The notes under the pieces: model-generated | What the model was told of the DNA's origin: nothing | What the model saw: only the letters and a program-made list of their open reading frames with translations | The model's database searches: none | Position numbers and translations under genes: made by a program | Origin: an uncultured Eubacteriales bacterium | Lineage (GTDB): Bacteria > Bacillota > Clostridia > Christensenellales > Borkfalkiaceae | Assembly: GCA_900545325.1 (NCBI GenBank) | Contig: UQZE01000112.1 | Span: forward strand, 1 to 6,866 | Length of the DNA: 6,866 bases | Direction of reading: 5' to 3' | Shown here: in pieces, positions 1 to 5,614 of the stretch | How positions within the stretch are numbered: position 1 is the first letter of the stretch | Layout: every line of letters begins with the position of its first letter

Positions 1-15
1 ACGCTCTTCCGATCT
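1..15. other. Illumina TruSeq adapter remnant (left end)
   Basis: The first 15 bases, ACGCTCTTCCGATCT, are identical to the 3' end of the Illumina TruSeq universal adapter. The last 13 of them are the reverse complement of the first 13 bases of the adapter at the right end, so the contig seems to have short terminal inverted repeats that are purely technical. Genomic sequence starts at about base 16. Confidence 0.97.
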
Positions 16-233
16 CCGGCGAGATAAAGGACGTGATAAGAAGGCATTATAAAGGCAGGAGATATAGCAGGTACGCGCACCGGTCGGGAAAACTGACCAT
101 TGTTCACGCCCGCGGCACGGAAGAATTTTCTCTTGTGGACGATCTGGAATTTACTTGCAGGAAGATCGAAGAAATCAGGGACGCCTGCCGTAACGGTGCG
201 CGTTCCGCGGAAAAGTACGCTCCGCAGAATTAA
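16..233 (+). CDS. Unrecognised protein, C-terminal fragment (5' end missing)
   Basis: An open frame enters from the left edge without a stop (first whole codon at 18) and ends at a TAA at 231-233, giving about 71 residues. A GTG at 33 is an internal possible start but has no clear Shine-Dalgarno before it, so this is better read as the tail of a longer gene cut by the contig end. The fragment opens with a strongly basic, aromatic stretch (IRRHYKGRRYSRYAHRSGKL). A likely beta-strand segment follows (LTIVHARGTEEFSLV), then a mixed-charge helix (FTCRKIEEIRDACRN) and a polar tail. I do not recognise the family. It does not resemble the C-terminus of FtsY or SMC, which often precede ylxM in Bacillota. 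The following inverted repeat at 308-338 is the likely terminator for this gene. Confidence 0.55.
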
Positions 234-277
234 TTCGGAATTTTTGCGGCGGCATTCGCGTTATTGCGAAAAATCGC

Positions 278-307
278 TTGACACGGCGGCCGATATTAGT
301 GTAATAT
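278..307 (+). promoter_or_regulatory. Sigma-A-type promoter of the ylxM-ffh operon
   Basis: A perfect -35 hexamer TTGACA (278-283) is followed after 18 bp by a -10 hexamer TAATAT (302-307), a one-mismatch match to TATAAT. The expected start site is near 313-315, giving a leader of about 55 nt before the ylxM ATG at 370. It lies in the only sizeable gap upstream of the operon, and no comparable promoter was noticed again until 5518, so it probably drives ylxM through the YraN-family gene. The start site sits inside an inverted repeat (308-335). Confidence 0.82.
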
Positions 308-338
308 AAGTGTAAAGCAAAAACGCTTTACACTTTTT
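308..338 (+). terminator. Perfect inverted repeat with T-run, probable terminator or operator
   Basis: AAGTGTAAAGC (308-318) and GCTTTACACTT (325-335) form a perfect 11-bp dyad around a 6-nt loop, and a run of five T ends at 338. Read-through RNA from the gene ending at 233 would form the whole hairpin followed by U residues, as in an intrinsic terminator. A transcript starting at the promoter's predicted +1 (about 314) would carry only the inner part of the left arm, so it would largely escape termination. The stem is AT-rich and thus only moderately stable. The same symmetry could instead be a repressor site at the start of transcription. Confidence 0.5.
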
Positions 339-369
339 GTCTGCGGCAAAAAGGTTCGGGCGGGGAAAA

Positions 370-675
370 ATGGCAAAAGAACTCTATTTTGCGGAGCTTT
401 TCGAGCAGTACGAAAAACTGCTCAACCCGCACAGGCGGAAGATCGCCTACGAATATTATATACTCGACCTGTCCCTGGGGGAGATCGCGGAGGGCAACGG
501 CGTTTCGCGGCAGAGCGTGAACGACGCGCTGCGCAAGACGAAAGAACAGCTTTCCGAACTGGAAAACGCGCTGCACCTTGCGAAAAGGGAGGCCTCGCTC
601 GCGGAATTCGGCGAAAGGCTGAAAGCGGAAAACGAACGGCTTTACCGCGAGTTCATGCGGATTTTAAAGGATTGA
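370..675 (+). CDS. ylxM: YlxM family DNA-binding-like protein (UPF0122), SRP-associated
   Basis: This 101-residue protein belongs to the YlxM/p13 family, usually about 110 residues and encoded just before ffh in Bacillota. It contains a helix-turn-helix of the sigma-70 region 4 kind at about residues 34-57, with the family signatures SLGEIAE and VSRQSVNDALRKT. The tail from about 58 on is charged and helical, with coiled-coil character. The N-terminal LFEQYEKLLNPHRRKIAYEY also fits the family. YlxM has been linked to SRP function, possibly by modulating SRP, and DNA binding remains uncertain. The ATG at 370 is chosen because the protein then starts like its relatives. A frame extension from a TTG at 337 would lie inside the inverted repeat. 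The Shine-Dalgarno is weak (GGCGGGG a few bases upstream). The gene is the first of the operon, and ffh starts 3 nt after its stop. Confidence 0.88.
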   Translation: MAKELYFAELFEQYEKLLNPHRRKIAYEYYILDLSLGEIAEGNGVSRQSVNDALRKTKEQLSELENALHLAKREASLAEFGERLKAENERLYREFMRILKD

Positions 676-678
676 CAC

Positions 679-1986
679 ATGGCACAGTTTGCAACATTGA
701 GCGAAAAATTAAATCATATATTTTCCAAGCTGACCAAACGCGGCAGATTGACCGAACTGGAAATAAAAACGGCCATGCGCGAAGTGCGCATCGCCCTTCT
801 GGAAGCGGACGTAAACCTCGCCGTCGCCAAGGACTTTATCGCGAAGGTGAGCGAAAAGGCCGTGGGGCAGGAAATTCTGAAGAGCCTGAGCCCCGCGCAG
901 CAGGTCATCAAGATCGTCAACGAAGAGCTGATCGCGCTGATGGGCAGTTCCAACGCAAAGCTGGAAGTTGCCAGCAAACCACCCACGGTCATTATGATGT
1001 GCGGTTTGCAGGGCGCGGGCAAGACGACCTTTTGCGGCAAACTCGGCATGCTTTTGAAAAAACAGGGCAAAAAGCCCCTGCTCGTGGCGTGCGACGTCTA
1101 TCGCCCCGCCGCGATACAGCAGCTGAAAGTGGTCGGCGAAAAGGTCGGCGCGGAGGTGTTTGAAAAGGGGCAGGGAAATCCCGTTAAAATCGCCCGCGAG
1201 AGCGTGAAATACGCACAAAGTTACGGTTTCGATACCGTCATTATCGATACGGCGGGGCGCCTGCAGATAGACGAAGAGCTCATGAAAGAGCTCGAAAACA
1301 TCAAAAAGGAGGTCGCGCCGACCGAAATTCTGCTCACCGTCGACGCCATGACGGGGCAGATCGCCGTAGACGTGGCGGACACGTTCAACAAGCGCCTTGA
1401 GGTTACGGGGCTGATTTTAACCAAGCTGGACGGCGATACACGCGGCGGCGCCACGCTTTCTATCAAAGCGGTAACGGGTAAACCCGTCAAATTCTGCGGC
1501 ACGGGCGAAAAGCTGGGCGACATAGAGCCGTTTTATCCCGACCGCATGGCCGGCCGTATTCTCGGCATGGGGGACGTGCTTTCCCTCATCGAAAAGGCGG
1601 AGGCCTCCATTTCCGAGGAACAGGCCAAAAAATTTGAAAAGAAGTTCCGCGAAAATTCCTTTACGCTGGAAGATTATCTCGTGCAGTTCGACGCCATGAA
1701 GAAGATGGGCGGGCTGAAAGACGTGCTTTCCATGATGCCGGGCAGTAAATTCAAAATTTCGGAAGCCGACATCGACGAGAAAAAGATAGAGCAGATCAAG
1801 GCGATAATCCATTCCATGACGCCGAAAGAGCGGCGCGACCCGAATATTATCAACTTTTCGCGCAAGAACAGGATCGCGCGCGGATCGGGCACGACCGTGC
1901 AGGACATCAACAGGCTGCTCAAACAGTTCGAGCAGACCAAGCAGATGATGAAACAGATGAAGAACAATAAAATGTTCAGATTTTGA
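679..1986 (+). CDS. ffh: Signal recognition particle protein Ffh (SRP54 GTPase)
   Basis: Ffh is the protein subunit of the signal recognition particle. With SRP RNA it binds signal sequences of nascent membrane proteins and delivers ribosomes to FtsY at the membrane. The 435 residues show all three domains. The N domain has ALLEADVN at 39-46. The G domain has the P-loop GLQGAGKTT at 109-117, DVYRPAA at 139-145, DTAGR at 190-194, TKLD at 248-251 and GTGEKLGD at 274-281. The methionine-rich M domain runs from about 300 to the end, with the RNA-binding segment SRKNRIARGSGT at 394-405 and a MMKQM tail. Length is slightly short of the usual 440-455, at the C-terminus. An AAAGGA Shine-Dalgarno (666-671) lies 7 nt before the ATG. 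The SRP RNA gene is not in this window. All key GTPase and RNA-binding motifs are intact. Confidence 0.98.
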   Translation: MAQFATLSEKLNHIFSKLTKRGRLTELEIKTAMREVRIALLEADVNLAVAKDFIAKVSEKAVGQEILKSLSPAQQVIKIVNEELIALMGSSNAKLEVASKPPTVIMMCGLQGAGKTTFCGKLGMLLKKQGKKPLLVACDVYRPAAIQQLKVVGEKVGAEVFEKGQGNPVKIARESVKYAQSYGFDTVIIDTAGRLQIDEELMKELENIKKEVAPTEILLTVDAMTGQIAVDVADTFNKRLEVTGLILTKLDGDTRGGATLSIKAVTGKPVKFCGTGEKLGDIEPFYPDRMAGRILGMGDVLSLIEKAEASISEEQAKKFEKKFRENSFTLEDYLVQFDAMKKMGGLKDVLSMMPGSKFKISEADIDEKKIEQIKAIIHSMTPKERRDPNIINFSRKNRIARGSGTTVQDINRLLKQFEQTKQMMKQMKNNKMFRF

Positions 1987-2021
1987 TATAAAAAATATTT
2001 TCTATAAAGGAGAAAAGAACA

Positions 2022-2318
2022 ATGGCAGTAAAAATGAGATTGACGAGAATGGGCGACAAGAAAAGCCCCTTCTACCGCATCGTGGTGACGGACAGCAGAA
2101 ACGCGCGCGACGGCGCTTATATCGACAAGGTCGGCCATTATGACCCGACGAGAGTGCCCGCCGAAGTGAAGATCGACGCGGACAAGGCGAAGGATTGGCT
2201 GTCCAAGGGCGTACAGCCGACGGAAACGGTGAAATCGCTGCTCGTCGCGCAGGGTATAATCGAAAAACCGACCAAGCTTTCCGCGCCCAGGACCAAGACC
2301 AGAAAGTCCAAGAAATAA
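2022..2318 (+). CDS. rpsP: 30S ribosomal protein bS16
   Basis: bS16 is a small-subunit protein that binds 16S rRNA and helps 30S assembly. The 98-residue product begins MAVKMRLTRMGDKKSPFYRI, then carries VVTDSRNARDGAYIDKVGHYDP, the near-invariant family core, and a lysine/arginine-rich tail (TKTRKSKK). It is a few residues longer than the roughly 90-residue Bacillus protein because of this basic tail. A strong Shine-Dalgarno, AAAGGAG (2006-2012), sits 9 nt before the ATG in a very AT-rich 35-nt gap after ffh. Such a gap may raise translation initiation, as suits a ribosomal protein gene. It sits between ffh and khpA, the standard Bacillota order. Confidence 0.97.
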   Translation: MAVKMRLTRMGDKKSPFYRIVVTDSRNARDGAYIDKVGHYDPTRVPAEVKIDADKAKDWLSKGVQPTETVKSLLVAQGIIEKPTKLSAPRTKTRKSKK

Positions 2319-2340
2319 GTCTTGAAAAGAGGGATTTATT

Positions 2341-2583
2341 ATGTTGGAATTAGTTAAATACATCATCGCGCAGTTCGCGGAAAAACCCGACGAGATCGAA
2401 TACAAGGTGGAAGAGAAGGAAAACAGCATCGAAATCACCGTAATTCTTTCGGAATCGGATATGGGCAAAGTGATCGGCCGCCAGGGCAAGATCGCCAAGG
2501 CCATGAGGACGATCGTCAAGGCCGCGGCCGCGAAGGAAAACAAGAGATACAACGTCGAGATCAAGGAAAGAGAAGAAGCGTAA
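2341..2583 (+). CDS. khpA: KhpA, small KH-domain RNA-binding protein (YlqC family)
   Basis: The 80-residue protein is essentially a single KH domain, the usual length for KhpA/YlqC. The RNA-binding GXXG loop is GRQG at residues 46-49 in the context MGKVIGRQGKIAKAMRTIV. In studied Gram-positive bacteria KhpA pairs with KhpB (Jag) and affects RNA fate, cell division and cell length; the partner gene is not in this window. A GAGGG Shine-Dalgarno (2329-2333) lies 7 nt before the ATG. The TAA stop shares its last base with the rimM start (TAATG at 2581-2585), so the two are probably translationally coupled. The position between rpsP and rimM is typical for Bacillota. Confidence 0.95.
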   Translation: MLELVKYIIAQFAEKPDEIEYKVEEKENSIEITVILSESDMGKVIGRQGKIAKAMRTIVKAAAAKENKRYNVEIKEREEA

Positions 2584-3095
2584 TGGTAGATAAGCTTGTC
2601 ATCGGCGAAGTGCTGAAACCGCAAGGTATTTTAGGCGCGCTCAAAGTCAAGCCTTACGTTGACGACGTAAACCGTTTTTCCGCGCTCAAAAGAGTGTTTA
2701 TCGGCGGAAGGGAATATAAAGTCGTCAAAACCACGATCGCCGCGGACGCGGTGATCGTTATGCTGTCGGGCGTGGCCGACAGAAACGCGGCGGAACTTTT
2801 CCGCGGCAAATTTCTGGAAGTGGAGCGCGAGGACGCCGCCCCTCTGGAGGAGGGAAGGTATTACGTTGTGGACGTGATCGGGTGCGACGTCGTTACCGAA
2901 ACGGGCGAAACGGTCGGCAGAGTAACGAACATACAGGGCAAAAGCTATGCCGACATCTATACGCTGCGCTCGCCCGACGGGCGGGAAATCATGTTTCCTC
3001 TGCTGAAGGACGTGCTCGTGAAGATCGACGTCGAAAAAGGCGTCGTCAGAGTGAACGGCAAGCGCTTCGCGGAGGTCGCGGTCTATGAAAATTGA
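2583..3095 (+). CDS. rimM: Ribosome maturation factor RimM
   Basis: RimM assists maturation of the 30S head, acting around bS19 and 16S rRNA helices there. The 170-residue product has the expected two domains. The N-terminal RimM beta-barrel has IGEVLKPQGILGALKVKPY at about 7-25, with the conserved G-x-LGALKV core. The C-terminal PRC-barrel starts about residue 92 (YYVVDVIGCDVVTETGE, then ADIYTLRSPDGREIMFP at 123-139 and a KIDVEKGVVRV strand near the end). Length matches the family. The start overlaps the khpA stop by one base, with only a distant AAGGAAAG (2563-2570) as a ribosome binding site, which suggests coupling. The 3' end overlaps trmD by 11 nt. Functional linkage with rpsP in one operon is known from many bacteria. 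Confidence 0.96.
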   Translation: MVDKLVIGEVLKPQGILGALKVKPYVDDVNRFSALKRVFIGGREYKVVKTTIAADAVIVMLSGVADRNAAELFRGKFLEVEREDAAPLEEGRYYVVDVIGCDVVTETGETVGRVTNIQGKSYADIYTLRSPDGREIMFPLLKDVLVKIDVEKGVVRVNGKRFAEVAVYEN

Positions 3096-3756
3096 CATAT
3101 TGACGCTCTTTCCCGAAATGTTCGTTCCCTTGCGGGAGAGCATTATAGGCAGGGCCGTGGAAAACGGCAGGATCGAGATCAATCTCGTGAATATCCGCGA
3201 TTTTTCCGCAGATAAACATAAAAAATGCGACGATTATCCTTACGGCGGCGGTGCGGGCATGGTTATGATGCCCCAGCCGATCGCCGCGGCAATCGCCTCC
3301 GTGGACGAAAAACACGAGGCGCGGCGCATATATCTTTCGCCGAAGGGGAGGACGTTTTCGCAGAAAATGCTGGGGCGGCTGTCCTCTTATGGGCATATCG
3401 TGCTTCTGTGCGGCCATTACGAGGGCGTGGACCAGCGCGTGCTCGACCTCTATATCGACGAAGAGATATCCCTCGGCGACTTCGTGCTGACGGGCGGCGA
3501 ACTGCCCGCCATGGTCGTTGCGGATTGCCTCGCCCGCTTTCAGGGCGGCGTGCTGAGCGAGGGCTCGCTCGTGGACGAGAGTTTTACGAACGGCTTGCTG
3601 GAATATCCGCAGTATACGCGGCCCCAGGTGTTCGAGGGGCTGAGCGTTCCCGAAGTCCTCGTTTCGGGCGATCACGGCAAGGTGGACGCGTGGAGGCGGG
3701 AACAGGCGGAAAAGTTGACCAAAGAACTGCGTCCCGATCTGCTGGAGGATAAATAG
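3085..3756 (+). CDS. trmD: tRNA (guanine-37-N1)-methyltransferase TrmD
   Basis: TrmD uses S-adenosylmethionine to methylate G37 next to the anticodon of tRNAs reading CUN, CCN and CGG codons, which prevents +1 frameshifting. The 223-residue SPOUT-class protein shows MKIDILTLFPEMF at the start, DDYPYGGGAGMV at 49-60, LSPKGR at 84-89, and the knotted cofactor-site elements LCGHYEGVDQRV (108-119) and SLGDFVLTGGELPA (129-142). The tRNA-site EYPQYTRP is at 173-180. Asp164, before ESF, corresponds by motif to the catalytic aspartate of characterised TrmD. The protein is slightly shorter than the common 230-250, at the C-terminus. A GGAGGT Shine-Dalgarno (3071-3076) inside rimM sits 8 nt before the ATG, and the genes overlap by 11 nt. 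Confidence 0.98.
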   Translation: MKIDILTLFPEMFVPLRESIIGRAVENGRIEINLVNIRDFSADKHKKCDDYPYGGGAGMVMMPQPIAAAIASVDEKHEARRIYLSPKGRTFSQKMLGRLSSYGHIVLLCGHYEGVDQRVLDLYIDEEISLGDFVLTGGELPAMVVADCLARFQGGVLSEGSLVDESFTNGLLEYPQYTRPQVFEGLSVPEVLVSGDHGKVDAWRREQAEKLTKELRPDLLEDK

Positions 3757-4590
3757 ATGAAGACCATCCAATGGTTCCCCGGGCATATGACGAAAGCCAT
3801 GCGCATGATGGAGGAAAACGTCCGCCTCGTGGACGGCGTGATCCTCGTGCTCGACGCGCGCGCGGCGTTCGCCTGCGTCAACAAAAAGCTCGAAAAACTG
3901 TTCGAAAACAAACCCGTAGTCTACGCGGTCAACAAGAGCGATCTTGTGGATAAGGCAGACGCCGCGAGGATCTGCGCGGCGTTCGCCGCGGAGGGAAAGG
4001 CTGCGGCCGCCGTCTGTTCGACGGACAAAAAAACGGTTTCGCGGCTCTATGAAAAGATTTTGTCCGCGCTGAAAGACAAACTTGAAAGAAACAGGGCGAA
4101 GGGCGTGTACAAGCCGTTGCGCATCATGGTTGCGGGTATTCCGAATACGGGAAAATCGACGCTCATCAACGCCTTTGCCGGCGCGAAAAAGGCCGTTACG
4201 GGCGATAAAGCGGGCGTTACCAAGGGGAAACAGTGGATCAAGCTCGAAGGGCTGGAACTGCTCGATACGCCCGGCACTATGCCGCCGAGCTTCGATGACC
4301 AAACGTATGCGAAACACCTCGCTTATATCGGTTCTATCAACGACGATATTCTCGATTTCGAGGAACTTACGCTCGAACTTCTCGGCGAACTTGCGAAAAA
4401 CAGACCGTCGGCGCTGGAGGCGAAATACGGCATAACGGATTTCGGCGCGCCGCCGCTCGAACTTTACGAACAGGTATGCCGCCGGCGGGGATTTCTGCTC
4501 CGCGGGGGCGAATACGATTACGAAAGATGCGCGAAAGCCGTCGTGGACGACTTCCGCAAGGGCAGAATGGGAAAAATAGCCCTCGAATAA
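3757..4590 (+). CDS. rbgA: Ribosome biogenesis GTPase RbgA (YlqF), divergent
   Basis: RbgA is a circularly permuted GTPase needed for a late step of 50S assembly. In this 277-residue protein the motifs occur in the permuted order G4 (NKSD, 59-62), G1 (GIPNTGKST, 127-135), G2 (GVT, 153-155) and G3 (DTPG, 170-173). The family N-terminus WFPGHMTKA (6-14) has the histidine implicated in catalysis at position 10, and a C-terminal helical domain follows. Length is close to the 282 of Bacillus subtilis RbgA. Some usually conserved stretches differ: DARIP..SRNP reads DARAAFACVNK (33-43), and the segment after DTPG reads TMPPSF instead of ILWPKF. The ATG directly follows the trmD TAG, and GGAGG (3744-3748) lies 8 nt upstream. 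The core GTPase motifs are intact, so it is probably active. Confidence 0.93.
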   Translation: MKTIQWFPGHMTKAMRMMEENVRLVDGVILVLDARAAFACVNKKLEKLFENKPVVYAVNKSDLVDKADAARICAAFAAEGKAAAAVCSTDKKTVSRLYEKILSALKDKLERNRAKGVYKPLRIMVAGIPNTGKSTLINAFAGAKKAVTGDKAGVTKGKQWIKLEGLELLDTPGTMPPSFDDQTYAKHLAYIGSINDDILDFEELTLELLGELAKNRPSALEAKYGITDFGAPPLELYEQVCRRRGFLLRGGEYDYERCAKAVVDDFRKGRMGKIALE

Positions 4591-4594
4591 TATC

Positions 4595-5194
4595 ATGGAT
4601 AAACTTGCATACGAAAGAAAATACCTCGACATGGGGCTGAAATACGTCGCGGGGGTGGACGAAGTCGGCCGCGGGCCGCTCGCCGGCCCTGTAGTCTGCT
4701 GCGCCGTCGTCATGCCGCTCGACGAACTGATCGACGGTGTGGACGACAGCAAAAAGGTGCCCGAAAAAAAGCGCGGTTCGCTCGCCGAAGAGATCATGAA
4801 CAAGGCGCTCAGCTATTCCATCGCGGAGGTTTCCGAAAAGGAAATCGACGAGATCAACATTCTGAACGCCGTGAAAAAGTGCATGGAAAAAGCCGTGGCG
4901 GGGCTGGAGGTCAAGCCCGACGTCGTTCTGGTCGACGGGATAGATCTGCACTTCGATTTTCCCGCCGAATACATCGTGCGCGGCGACGAAAAGAGCTATT
5001 CCATCGGCGCGGCCTCCGTCGTGGCGAAGGTCTACCGCGACGGCCTCATGAAAAAATACGCGGAGCAATATCCCGCGTACGGGTTTGAAAAACATAAGGG
5101 GTACGGCACGAAAGTGCATACAGACAGCATAAAGGAGAACGGACCGTGTCCGATACACAGAAGAAGTTTTATAAGAAAATATACGGACGAATAG
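4595..5194 (+). CDS. rnhB: Ribonuclease HII
   Basis: RNase HII cleaves the RNA strand of RNA/DNA hybrids and nicks at single ribonucleotides in DNA, starting their repair. The 199-residue product carries the catalytic carboxylates in context: D22-E23 in DEVGRGPLAGP (22-32), D114 in VLVDG, and D149 in GAASVVAKVYRD (138-149). It also has the DSKKV signature at 51-55 and the C-terminal YGFEKHKGYGT and GPCPIHRRSF. Length is typical for the Bacillota short form. The ATG at 4595 keeps the usual helix before the first strand but has no clear Shine-Dalgarno; it follows the rbgA stop by 4 nt, so re-initiation is likely. The last 49 nt also encode the start of the next gene. Confidence 0.96.
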   Translation: MDKLAYERKYLDMGLKYVAGVDEVGRGPLAGPVVCCAVVMPLDELIDGVDDSKKVPEKKRGSLAEEIMNKALSYSIAEVSEKEIDEINILNAVKKCMEKAVAGLEVKPDVVLVDGIDLHFDFPAEYIVRGDEKSYSIGAASVVAKVYRDGLMKKYAEQYPAYGFEKHKGYGTKVHTDSIKENGPCPIHRRSFIRKYTDE

Positions 5195-5511
5195 GCGAGA
5201 TCAAAGCCGCCCGCTATCTGAAAAAGCAGGGCATGAAGATACTCGAACGCAATTTCCGCAGTCTGCGCGGAGAGGTGGATATCGTCGCGGAGGACGGGGA
5301 TACGCTCGTATTCGTCGAAGTAAAGAGCCGTTCTTCGGAAACGTACGGCCAGCCCGCGGAGGCTGTTACCGCGTTCAAGCAGAGAAAATACGCATGGGCA
5401 GCGGAAGAATACGTCATCAGAAAACATCTGGACGGCAAAGAATGCCGTTTCGACGTGGTGGAAGTGAAAAAAGAGGGAATTAATCACATAAAAGCGGCGT
5501 TTATCGTGTAA
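5146..5511 (+). CDS. YraN family (UPF0102) endonuclease-like protein
   Basis: The 121-residue protein matches the UPF0102/YraN family, a PD-(D/E)XK nuclease-fold group usually 115-130 residues long and often encoded beside rnhB. The likely active-site residues are visible: G-E-V-D-I at 42-46 (Asp45) and F-V-E-V-K at 56-60 (Glu58, Lys60), with Glu18 in GRIGEIKAARYL and a RFDVVEV strand at 102-108. Its substrate is not established; a role in DNA processing is inferred from the fold and from the link with rnhB. The GTG start at 5146 is supported by an excellent AAAGGAG (5131-5137) 8 nt upstream and by the family-like N-terminus. This puts the start 49 nt inside rnhB in another frame. It is the last gene of the operon; the rplS promoter begins a few bases after the stop. 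Confidence 0.92.
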   Translation: MSDTQKKFYKKIYGRIGEIKAARYLKKQGMKILERNFRSLRGEVDIVAEDGDTLVFVEVKSRSSETYGQPAEAVTAFKQRKYAWAAEEYVIRKHLDGKECRFDVVEVKKEGINHIKAAFIV

Positions 5512-5517
5512 AAACGT

Positions 5518-5546
5518 TTGCGTTTTGCGAAAAAGTATGCTAAAAT
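5518..5546 (+). promoter_or_regulatory. Extended -10 promoter of rplS
   Basis: A -35-like TTGCGT (5518-5523) is followed after 17 bp by TAAAAT (5541-5546). TG at 5538-5539 gives the extended -10 pattern TGnTAAAAT. The start site should be near 5553, leaving a leader of about 60 nt before rplS. The -35 element lies within 12 nt of the preceding stop codon. rplS may therefore be transcribed both from this promoter and by read-through from the operon. Confidence 0.75.
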
Positions 5547-5552
5547 AAACAA

Positions 5553-5607
5553 AGACTTCGGGCGGTCCTCTTGCATTCGGCAATGAACGCTTAATTCACA
5601 GGGAGGT
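5553..5607 (+). promoter_or_regulatory. Structured rplS leader, candidate L19 autoregulatory element
   Basis: Between the predicted start site and the rplS Shine-Dalgarno the RNA can fold into a two-part hairpin. GCG (5562-5564) pairs with CGC (5588-5590), an asymmetric internal loop follows, and TTGC (5571-5574) pairs with GCAA (5580-5583) around a 5-nt loop. CCTC (5567-5570) in the internal loop can also pair with GAGG (5603-5606) of the ribosome binding site. Bacillota rplS genes are known to carry a leader (Rfam L19_leader) thought to bind L19. Position and size fit, but I have not matched the consensus, so the assignment is tentative. Confidence 0.42.
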
Positions 5608-5614
5608 TATGAAT

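Noticed and set aside
255..270. TTCGC / GCGAA hairpin as the terminator of the left-edge gene
   Set aside because: The stem is 5 bp and is followed by A residues, not T. The dyad at 308-338 is a much better candidate.
337..369. Longer ylxM start at TTG 337
   Set aside because: It would place the start inside the inverted repeat with no ribosome binding site and add residues absent from relatives. The ATG at 370 fits the family N-terminus.
672..1163. A 163-codon plus-strand frame inside the 5' half of ffh
   Set aside because: It is an Arg/Gly-rich out-of-frame shadow of ffh, with no ribosome binding site of its own beyond that of ffh.
1987..2006. Near-palindrome between ffh and rpsP (TATAAAAAAT / ATTTTCTATA)
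   Set aside because: It has no loop, one mismatch and only A/T pairs in a very AT-rich gap. It is better explained as an unstructured region ahead of the rpsP ribosome binding site than as a terminator or operator.
1674..2624. A 316-codon minus-strand open frame across the ffh 3' end, rpsP and khpA
   Set aside because: It is antisense to three conserved genes, has no recognisable motif, and its hydrophobic stretches are a by-product of reading basic and charged codons backwards.
3046..4803. A 585-codon open frame on the minus strand across trmD, rbgA and rnhB
   Set aside because: It lies antisense to three clearly recognised genes, has a His/Arg/Phe-rich composition typical of reversed GC-biased codons, matches no family, and has no convincing start signals.
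5511..5526. AAAACG / CGTTTT hairpin right after the YraN-family stop as an operon terminator
   Set aside because: The stem is only 6 bp, the T-run is within the stem and not followed by more T, and it overlaps the rplS -35 region. Read-through into rplS seems at least as likely.
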